In this document: positions 43,876-49,505 of the stretch, in pieces | Layout of the letters: each line of letters starts with the position of its first letter | Position numbering within the stretch: position 1 is the stretch's first letter | Source of the DNA: an uncultured Schlesneria sp. | GTDB taxonomy: Bacteria; Planctomycetota; Planctomycetia; Planctomycetales; Planctomycetaceae | Direction of reading: 5' to 3' | NCBI GenBank assembly: GCA_903871875.1 | Contig: CAIQIR010000131.1 | Coordinates: forward strand, 1-49,505 | DNA length: 49,505 nt | The notes under the pieces: generated by a model | Database searches by the model: none | Seen by the model: only the letters and a program-made list of their open reading frames with translations | Told to the model about the DNA's origin: nothing | Position numbers and translations under genes: made by a program

Positions 43876-46380
43876 ATGCGAACGATTCTCAATCGACCCA
43901 TTGCCGAGCCAGCGTTGTCGAAGGCAACAATCGCCCAACCCCCTGACATCGTCATCGTGTCGATCCCGGACACGATCGCGACACTCCAGGTGAATCCCGA
44001 TACGGGGCTTGCGCACGCGGAAGTGGACGTTCGCCGAAAGGAAAGCGGCTACAACGAGGTGGCCCCGCAGAAAGAACATCCCGTCCTCAAATTCCTCGAA
44101 AAATTCTGGGGCCTTTCCGCGTGGATGCTCGAACTGATCATGATTTTGTCTGTGGTGCTAAGACATTACTCCGATCTCGCCATCGTTGGCACGTTGCTGG
44201 TTGTTAACGCAGTGCTGGGCTTTCTGCAAGAACAGCGAGCTGCAGGTGTGATGGAGACGTTGCGGCGACGTCTTCAGGTGAACTCGCGCGTGTTGCGAGA
44301 TTCGAACTGGCAGGTTGTTCCCGCCCGAGAACTGGTACCCGGCGACATTGTCCGCCTGCGTCCGGGTGACATCGTTCCGGCAGATATCAAGGGTTTGACT
44401 GGAACGTTCAGCGTCGATCAATCGGCCCTCACGGGCGAGTCCAAGGAGGCAGACAAAACTGTCGGGGATGTGCTCGCTTCGGGCTCCATTGTCCGCCGAG
44501 GGGAAGGCAACGGCGTGGTCATATTGACGGGGGCGAAGACCTACTTCGGCCGGACCACGCAGCTGGTGCAGACCGCTCGTCCCAAACTTCATATCGAAGC
44601 GGTCATCTCAAATGTTGTTCGTTGGCTGTTCATTATCGTCGGGGGGCTACTGACTCTGGTCATCGTCTTGTCGCTCATTCGCGGCGCGTCACTTGTCGAA
44701 ATGATTCCGCTCATGCTGGTCCTGCTGATGAGTGCAGTCCCTGTGGCTCTCCCGGTGATGTTCACAGTCAGTATGGCGATTGGGTCAGCGGAACTGGCAA
44801 GGCGAGGTGTGCTGGTCACGCGACTGAGCGCATCCGAAGATGCTGCGACGATGGACGTGTTATGCGTGGACAAGACGGGGACGATCACTCAGAACCAACT
44901 TGCGGTCACCGGAGTGATTCCGCTGGAACAGTCGAAAGAATCCGACGTGCTGTTTGCTGGCGCATTGGCGTCTCAAGCAGCCAACCAAGACCCGATTGAC
45001 TTGGCATTCCTTGTCGCCGCAAGAACCCACCATGTATTCGAGGGTATTTCTGCGGTCACTCCTGTTTCCTTCGCACCCTTTGACGCGAAAAATCGGCGAA
45101 CGGAAGCCGTGGTTGAACAGAATGGGCAGCGTTTCCGCGTGATGAAAGGCGCCGTGCGAACGGTCGCCGAGGCGTGCGAACTTCCGCCCCCTGCGATTGA
45201 GGCATTAGAAGCACGTCTGAGCGAATTCGCCCTCAAAGGATATCGGACGCTCGCAGTGGCACGTGGCCCCGAGACGGGTACTCCAGGGCTGGTTGGATTA
45301 GTGAGTCTGTACGACCCACCTCGGCCGGATGCCCGGCAACTCATCGCATCACTGCACGATTTAGGCGTTCCAGTCAAGATGCTGACAGGCGACGCCCTGG
45401 CCGTCGCGTGTGAGATCGGCAAGGGGGTTGGCTTGCCGAATATTCGTCGCGCGGCGGACTTGAAAGCGGAGAGTGAGAAATCTGGCAACAAAGCGATCGA
45501 CCTCTTGGCAGGTGCCGATGGACTTGCCGAGGTCTATCCTGAGGACAAATACCTGGTCGTACAGCATTTGCAGGCTGCGGGGCACGTGGTCGGGATGACA
45601 GGCGATGGTGTCAATGACTCACCCGCTTTACGACAAGCCGAAGTGGGAATCGCTGTGAGCACCGCAACAGACGTTGCCAAGGGAGCCGCCAGTGTCGTCC
45701 TGACGGAACAGGGACTCATCGACATCGTGGCTTTGATCGAGCAAGGACGTACCATCTACCAGCGGGTGCTGACTTGGATCATCAACAAGATTAGTCGAAC
45801 GATCCTGAAATCAGCCTTTGTGGCAGTCGCATTCGTGGTAACCGGCCATTTCGTGGTTTCTGCCTTTGCGATGCTGCTACTCACCTTCATGACGGATTTC
45901 GCGAAGATTGCCCTGGCGACCGATCACGTTCGCCCGTCCAGAAAGCCGGAGACGTGGAAAATCGGCGGCTTCATTGCCGTGTCAGTTGTGCTCGGCGTTG
46001 TGATGGTCGCGGAGGCTCTTCTCTTGTTGTTGCTTTGTTGGTCAAGTTTTGACCTGGTACCGATTGGCGACATCCGTGCCAAGCCGCTCCATACGTTTAG
46101 CTTCCTGGTCTTACTTTACTTCGCAGTGTTTTCCGTTCTCTCGGCGCGAGAACGTCGCTGGTTCTGGGCGACAATGCCCAGCAAAAGTCTCCTCGCGGCT
46201 CTCACGGCCGAAGCCCTTGTGGGGACAGCTCTGGCGCTCGTGGGGTTTCCAGGTCTCGCGCCGCTGCCATGGGAACAGATGGTCGCCATCTTTATTTATG
46301 CGATGGTTTCGTGCCTCGTCGTCAACGACGCCATCAAGGTGATAATGATCAAGCGACTCATTCCTACGGCGGTCGCCTAA
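43876..46380 (+). CDS. P-type proton ATPase (P3A, plasma-membrane H+-ATPase type)
   Basis: From the ATG at 43876, 834 residues, normal for the family. Motifs: actuator TGES 186-189, membrane motif PVALP 289-293, phosphorylation site DKTGTIT 332-338 (Asp332), nucleotide-binding KGAVRTV (about 424-430) and hinge MTGDGVNDSPALRQ 574-587. About ten membrane segments; the DFAKIALATDH-type sixth segment carries the aspartate of proton pumps. It exports H+ with ATP in the cytoplasmic membrane. No C-terminal autoinhibitory tail of the plant type is seen. It is bracketed by two direct repeats and stands alone, which allows for acquisition by transfer. Confidence 0.93.
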   Translation: MRTILNRPIAEPALSKATIAQPPDIVIVSIPDTIATLQVNPDTGLAHAEVDVRRKESGYNEVAPQKEHPVLKFLEKFWGLSAWMLELIMILSVVLRHYSDLAIVGTLLVVNAVLGFLQEQRAAGVMETLRRRLQVNSRVLRDSNWQVVPARELVPGDIVRLRPGDIVPADIKGLTGTFSVDQSALTGESKEADKTVGDVLASGSIVRRGEGNGVVILTGAKTYFGRTTQLVQTARPKLHIEAVISNVVRWLFIIVGGLLTLVIVLSLIRGASLVEMIPLMLVLLMSAVPVALPVMFTVSMAIGSAELARRGVLVTRLSASEDAATMDVLCVDKTGTITQNQLAVTGVIPLEQSKESDVLFAGALASQAANQDPIDLAFLVAARTHHVFEGISAVTPVSFAPFDAKNRRTEAVVEQNGQRFRVMKGAVRTVAEACELPPPAIEALEARLSEFALKGYRTLAVARGPETGTPGLVGLVSLYDPPRPDARQLIASLHDLGVPVKMLTGDALAVACEIGKGVGLPNIRRAADLKAESEKSGNKAIDLLAGADGLAEVYPEDKYLVVQHLQAAGHVVGMTGDGVNDSPALRQAEVGIAVSTATDVAKGAASVVLTEQGLIDIVALIEQGRTIYQRVLTWIINKISRTILKSAFVAVAFVVTGHFVVSAFAMLLLTFMTDFAKIALATDHVRPSRKPETWKIGGFIAVSVVLGVVMVAEALLLLLLCWSSFDLVPIGDIRAKPLHTFSFLVLLYFAVFSVLSARERRWFWATMPSKSLLAALTAEALVGTALALVGFPGLAPLPWEQMVAIFIYAMVSCLVVNDAIKVIMIKRLIPTAVA

Positions 46381-46419
46381 CTTTGGCCACTGATCGGTTA
46401 GGTATGCTCCTGGAACCGA

Positions 46420-46445
46420 AAAAACGGGGATAAACCCGAATAAAA
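46420..46445 (+). repeat. Direct repeat copy 2 (GGGGATAAACCC type)
   Basis: Same AAAAACGGGGATAAACCC core as copy 1, same orientation, 39 bp after the ATPase stop codon. The two copies enclose the gene exactly. A transposase-tail remnant starts 30 bp later. Confidence 0.6.
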
Positions 46446-46475
46446 AATCGTCGACAACTCCGGCCACAAGCAGAC

Positions 46476-46565
46476 GACGTTCAAGGAACGCCCGCGATGG
46501 CCAGCGGGCTTGAGGATCAGACGTGGACGATCCGGGAACTGATCGAAGAATCGGCGAACTTCTGA
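46476..46565 (+). mobile_element. Transposase 3'-end remnant, copy A
   Basis: In one frame it encodes TPAMASGLEDQTWTIRELIE, ending in SANF and a stop at 46563-46565. This T-P-A-M-A-x-G-x-x-D-x-x-W-x-x-x-E-L block is the conserved C-terminus of a group of DDE transposases (IS1-like in my recollection). The rest of the gene is absent. After the stop comes a weak CCC/GGG hairpin and a T-rich run, apparently the old transposase terminator. Confidence 0.75.
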
Positions 46566-46631
46566 GAATGGCATTGAATCCGAGCGACCCTGGCGGTAAA
46601 CCGGGGTTTGTTCGTTTCGGGAGAACTCTCG

Positions 46632-47027
46632 ATGGCATCGAAGACCTGGCAGAAACTATGCACGGCTGCCGACAAAAACGACATTCCACACCTGCTGATG
46701 TTCATCACGACACTGGGGACGCTGTTGTTCTCTTGTCGATTCGTTGCCAATGAAATCTTCCTCATCGGTTATTACGGATTTGATAAGGTGTGGGGAGACG
46801 GCTTGTACATTACACAGATGCAAAAAAATCGACCGTGGGTCGTATCGAACGGGGATATCGTTCAATTCGATGGGGCGATGCATTTCATAACCACCATCGT
46901 TTGCTGGTTTTCGATGGCGATCCCCTCCTGCTGTTTGATCGAACGCATCGCTGGATTGTTCATCCCCCGATTCGCTCGTAAGCCACAAGTGCCGGAATCC
47001 CCTGAATCACAGGCTAAAAAAAACTGA
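46632..47027 (+). CDS. Small membrane protein, unknown
   Basis: 131 residues from the ATG at 46632, with GGGAG eight bases upstream. Membrane segments at about 20-38 and 84-105; the loop between (KVWGDGLYITQMQKNRPWVV) is aromatic-rich. It ends in a charged tail ending SQAKKN. No family recognised. It sits between transposase-tail copies A and B, with the next small gene only 54 bp on. Confidence 0.65.
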   Translation: MASKTWQKLCTAADKNDIPHLLMFITTLGTLLFSCRFVANEIFLIGYYGFDKVWGDGLYITQMQKNRPWVVSNGDIVQFDGAMHFITTIVCWFSMAIPSCCLIERIAGLFIPRFARKPQVPESPESQAKKN

Positions 47028-47080
47028 CACACTCTTATTGGCAGCCAGTGGCGAGTGCGCCGCAACAGAGGAGTCTGCGA

Positions 47081-47416
47081 GTGAAACACCGCGTAGAGAT
47101 CACATACTGCGTTGCGGTCGCGGTCGTCGCGGTCGCATTATGCATAGCGATTCGTCAAACATTAGATTCGAAACACCCTCCGCTGTTGCTTGGTCCTTTG
47201 ATATACGTTCTCGCTGCCCTATTCCCAATTGGAATCGCCGTACGGGTCCATTGTGGGAGAACAGCGATTTCTAAAATCGCGACCGCCTGTTTCGTGCTTT
47301 GCGGGTTGTGGTGTTGTTTTCTCACGGGGATGTTCATCCTGGATTATTTAACGCGACCGACAGCAGTCGTAGACTCGTTTGTGAAAAGCCCCCCGCCAAT
47401 TTCAGCAGCACGCTGA
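47081..47416 (+). CDS. Small membrane protein, unknown (GTG start)
   Basis: A GTG at 47081 with GGAG seven bases upstream gives 111 residues; an upstream ATG lacks a ribosome site. Three membrane segments (about 6-24, 36-53, 65-86). The last codons (PPISAAR) and the stop lie inside the repeat that carries transposase tail B, so the C-terminus was set by that insertion or duplication. It probably shares a transcript with the gene before it. Confidence 0.6.
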   Translation: MKHRVEITYCVAVAVVAVALCIAIRQTLDSKHPPLLLGPLIYVLAALFPIGIAVRVHCGRTAISKIATACFVLCGLWCCFLTGMFILDYLTRPTAVVDSFVKSPPPISAAR

Positions 47417-47550
47417 TCACCCACGACCGGATCGTCTGAAACGGTTGATTTGTGCATGACGTTGAGGGAGATGCCCGCGATGGCCAGTGGGCTTGAGGAT
47501 CACATCTGGACAATCCGAGAACTGATCGAGGAATCGGCGAAGTTCTGACG
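47400..47550 (+). mobile_element. Transposase 3'-end remnant with leader repeat, copy B
   Basis: About 150 bp, nearly identical to copy C (47889-48039). The first 60 bp (TTTCAGCAGCACGCTGATCA onward) are shared only with C and, in part, with 48573-48617. The second part encodes MTLREMPAMASGLEDHIWTI, then RELIEESAKF and a stop at 47546-47548. A degenerate AAACCTC/GGGGGCTTT hairpin follows (47575-47602). Confidence 0.8.
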
Positions 47551-47639
47551 AAACATCAGTGGCGACAGACAGAAAACCTCTGGATAAGATCCGGGGGGCT
47601 TTCCGTTTTGGCCATCAATCGCAGCGCAAAGGTGGAATC

Positions 47640-47867
47640 ATGGACATTGATTTAAGAGAACTTCTCGAAGCCGCCGGATATGCACCAATAGATATCGAAG
47701 CGCAGCGACGTCATCAGCAATACAATCAATACCTGAATGACCCACTGTCCGTCCCTCCAGACGTGCGACAAATCTTCGACCACATCGCCCAATCCCACCG
47801 CATCTGGAAACCCAAAGACGATGAAGCGTTTAGATTCTTTTCAGACGAATCCGACATCAATACCTGA
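47640..47867 (+). CDS. Small soluble protein, unknown
   Basis: From the ATG at 47640, 75 residues; GGTGGA lies a few bases upstream. The start MDIDLRELLEAAGYAPIDIE is helical and acidic, followed by RRHQQYNQYLND and PPDVRQIFDHIAQSHRIWK. No membrane segment and no known family. Its upstream leader (47581-47609) resembles the one before the gene at 48119, as if both were placed behind copies of the same unit. Confidence 0.6.
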   Translation: MDIDLRELLEAAGYAPIDIEAQRRHQQYNQYLNDPLSVPPDVRQIFDHIAQSHRIWKPKDDEAFRFFSDESDINT

Positions 47868-47888
47868 CAAAGAATCCCCTTTCAAACA

Positions 47889-48039
47889 TTTCAGCAGCAC
47901 GCTAATCACCCACGACCGGATTGTCTGAAACGGTTGATTTGTGCATGACGTTGAGGAAGACGCCCGCGATGGCCAGCGGGCTTGAGGATCATACGTGGAC
48001 GATCCGGGAACTGATCGGAGAATCGGCGAAAGTATGACG
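47889..48039 (+). mobile_element. Transposase 3'-end remnant with leader repeat, copy C
   Basis: Near-identical to copy B, with single-base differences. It encodes MTLRKTPAMASGLEDHTWTI, then RELIGESAKV and a stop at 48035-48037. It is followed by a perfect AAAGCCCG/CGGGCTTT hairpin. Confidence 0.8.
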
Positions 48040-48060
48040 TGATGTCTATTGTTTGGCGCG

Positions 48061-48097
48061 AAAGCCCGTGGATACAATCTGCGGGCTTTCCCTTTTA
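48061..48097 (+). terminator. Hairpin with T-rich tail after remnant C
   Basis: AAAGCCCG (48061-48068) and CGGGCTTT (48082-48089) form an 8-bp perfect stem with a 13-nt loop, followed by CCCTTTT. It fits the terminator of the lost transposase gene, and now lies 22 bp before a small gene on the same strand. Confidence 0.6.
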
Positions 48098-48118
48098 TAC
48101 GAGAGGCGAACAATCATC

Positions 48119-48562
48119 ATGGGCTACCTCAAACCACTGCGACGGAAAATCGGCGTGGTGACGCTCGTGCTGGCGTGCGTGATCGGGGCGGCGTGGGCGA
48201 GGAGTTACTCCACAGTTGATTACTTCACGTTGAATAGCAGCATGTGGTTGATTTTCGTTTCTGGCAGCGGGTCTTTTTGTTTGACGACTGGACATTCTGG
48301 ACGACATATCGATACACCCGGCAAACCAGTCGTCATGTACATCAGTCCGGTCGCTTATCTGTGGCGATCTGTCGGTTCCGGGGCGAGAAAGCTTGACTTG
48401 GTATGGTACAGCTATCGCGCCCCGGGAGTTGAAATTTACCGGAGTTCAGGCCCCGGAACTGAAAAGCGAATCGACATGATTCCCTTCTGGTGTGTTCTGT
48501 TACCCATCACCTTATGCTCCGCCTGGCTGTTGTTCAGCAAGCCGCGAAAATCTCCGGCGTGA
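48119..48562 (+). CDS. Small membrane protein, unknown
   Basis: 147 residues from the ATG at 48119; AGAGG lies about 12 bases upstream, slightly far. The N-terminus LRRKIGVVTLVLACVIGAAW is a membrane anchor, and a second segment near the C-terminus (MIPFWCVLLPITLCSAWLLF) precedes a basic end. The middle (about 50-115) is beta-rich with many aromatics and would lie outside the cytoplasm. I recall similar two-anchor proteins as common paralogues in planctomycetes, with no known role. Confidence 0.68.
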   Translation: MGYLKPLRRKIGVVTLVLACVIGAAWARSYSTVDYFTLNSSMWLIFVSGSGSFCLTTGHSGRHIDTPGKPVVMYISPVAYLWRSVGSGARKLDLVWYSYRAPGVEIYRSSGPGTEKRIDMIPFWCVLLPITLCSAWLLFSKPRKSPA

Positions 48563-48572
48563 AATTCCAGAC

Positions 48573-48617
48573 CCACGATAATCCCCCACTACCGGATTAT
48601 CTGAACCAGTTGATTTT
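48573..48617 (+). repeat. Diverged copy of the B/C leader repeat
   Basis: CCGGATTATCTGAACCAGTT and flanks align with the CCGGAT(C/T)GTCTGAAACGGTT part of copies B and C, but the transposase-tail half is missing or unrecognisable. It is an older remnant of the same unit. Confidence 0.5.
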
Positions 48618-48784
48618 GTCCCACGGCACGCTGAGACTATGCGTTCGCTTTGTTGGTGGAAGTACTTTCGAAGGCTGCGCGATACAATCGGTCGTTCAAT
48701 GGTGAACCAGCTCTGGTGAGTCAACCGCCGAATAGCTCGACCAGGCTTTCGAAATTCGAACTGTTCGATTCAAGGATTGCAAAA

Positions 48785-49123
48785 ATGATTCTCAACCAGG
48801 GTGATCGGGTGCTTGTGATCCATCGCCGATTATTTGAGAACGATCACAGTCGCTTTTTCATCGGCACCGTGGACGATTACGAAGGCGGTATTGCGCGTGT
48901 CACCGGATTTACGTTCGCCCGTGATATCGTCGACGGAAGCTTTTGTCGCAAATCGGAACCGCGCACCAAACTCTTCTCCCTCTCATCGGGCACGCTGCTC
49001 GCCTATTACATCTCCAGCGATTTCGTGATGGAGAACGCGCAACTCGAAACGCGCAATCAAGGACTTTGGCTGAAAGACGGTGCCGGGTTTGAAATGGATG
49101 TTTCGGAATGGATTCATAAATGA
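48785..49123 (+). CDS. Small soluble protein, unknown
   Basis: 112 residues from the ATG at about 48785, with AAGGA nine bases upstream. The N-terminal half MILNQGDRVLVIHRRLFEND and FFIGTVDDYEGGIARVTGF suggests a small beta barrel (SH3- or Tudor-like), often a binding module; the fold is a guess. No signal or membrane segment. It is placed between repeat remnants, like the genes before it. Confidence 0.62.
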   Translation: MILNQGDRVLVIHRRLFENDHSRFFIGTVDDYEGGIARVTGFTFARDIVDGSFCRKSEPRTKLFSLSSGTLLAYYISSDFVMENAQLETRNQGLWLKDGAGFEMDVSEWIHK

Positions 49124-49237
49124 CCAGGTTCATCGGCGCGCTGACTCTCGATGTCGCTGCCCTCGATCGCGTTTTCTGATTCCCGCTCTTGGTCTCCGGG
49201 CGCCGTCAGATTGTTAGTCAGTTTTATCTCCGTTTTG

Positions 49238-49310
49238 CATGACGTTGAGGGAAACGCCCGCGATGGCCATGGTCTTGAGGATCATGTCTGGACGATCCGA
49301 GAACTGATCT
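49238..49310 (+). mobile_element. Transposase 3'-end remnant, copy D (broken)
   Basis: Starts GCATGACGTTGAGGGAAACG like B and C and encodes MTLRETPAMA, but a small deletion after ATGGCC changes the frame. Similarity ends at GAACTGATCT. It is the most decayed of the four tail copies. Confidence 0.7.
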
Positions 49311-49342
49311 CCGCAAGCGGTTCGCTTACGCGACGCGAACGA

Positions 49343-49505
49343 CTACGAGACCACGATGTTACCCGAGGTCGTGCCGCTCAAAGTCCCGTCACTGGCTTTG
49401 AGCGTGTAGGTGCCTTTGGTGTTGAGCACCAGATTGGCGAAGGTCGCGACACCATTCACGGCCGCGACACTCGTCGTGCTGCCGGCCGTGAATCCGCCAG
49501 GGCCC
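49343..49505 (-). CDS. C-terminus of a repeat-rich surface protein (partial)
   Basis: The last 53 codons of a minus-strand gene that runs off the right edge; the stop is at 49343-49345. The sequence FTAGSTTSVAAVNGVATFAN, then LVLNTKGTYTLKASDG, is an Ig-like beta-sandwich repeat found in large planctomycete adhesin-like or cadherin-like proteins. The chain ends directly after the repeat with NIVVS, without anchor or sorting signal. Repeat number and leader lie outside the window. Confidence 0.8.
   Translation of the reverse strand, partial: GPGGFTAGSTTSVAAVNGVATFANLVLNTKGTYTLKASDGTLSGTTSGNIVVS

Noticed and set aside
1-49505. CRISPR array
   Set aside because: No regularly spaced short direct repeats were seen. 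The transposase-tail copies are irregularly spaced and coding in origin.
1-49505. Replication origin or phage attachment site
   Set aside because: No DnaA-box cluster, dnaA/dnaN-type gene, integrase or flanking core repeat was seen, although a tRNA array is a possible attachment target.

Overview
The window looks like a chromosomal segment of a planctomycete (Planctomycetota, probably Planctomycetia). This is inferred from the gene families, not from a marker gene. It carries a DUF1501 protein with a twin-arginine leader, a giant Ser/Thr kinase fused to a STAND-type ATPase and a formylglycine-generating-enzyme-like (SUMF1) domain, a PQQ-type propeller, a BlaI/M56 locus, a right-handed beta-helix protein, and many secreted or membrane proteins of unknown role. 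Gene density is moderate, with long spacers and mostly monocistronic genes. Several starts are fixed by clear Shine-Dalgarno sequences, including two GTG starts.

Left part (1-9.3 kb): a minus-strand tRNA array (one good tRNA-Pro, two imperfect Glu-like and Phe-like units, one cut by the window edge), a GNAT acetyltransferase, a secreted beta-helix protein, a secreted alpha/beta hydrolase with a fibronectin-like tail, a possible frameshifted small gene, a GPH-type sugar transporter downstream of a GT2 glycosyltransferase, a tiny Lys/Ala-rich basic protein and an unknown cytosolic protein. Middle (9.5-31 kb): the 1645-residue kinase-STAND-SUMF1 fusion divergent from the DUF1501 gene, a PQQ propeller, a possible structured RNA ending in a terminator, an endonuclease/exonuclease/phosphatase-family protein, a DegT-like aminotransferase, a LemA/M48 pair, a GT-C-like membrane protein, BlaI with a broken M56 partner, an ATP-grasp enzyme, an OprB porin and a DUF4239 membrane protein.

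Right part (31-49.5 kb): a DUF2252 protein, unknown membrane proteins, an exported LigB-type dioxygenase, a YceI protein divergent from an AraC-MarR double-HTH regulator, a carboxypeptidase-regulatory-repeat protein, and a P3A proton ATPase bracketed by a short direct repeat. The last 3 kb alternate small unknown genes with four or five copies of the 3' end of one transposase gene. The right edge cuts into the C-terminus of a repeat-rich surface protein on the minus strand.

No complete defence locus, CRISPR array or intact mobile element is visible. The best leads for something undescribed are the degenerate tRNA array, the transposase-tail/small-gene array, the kinase-STAND-HEAT-SUMF1 fusion and the AraC-MarR fusion facing YceI.
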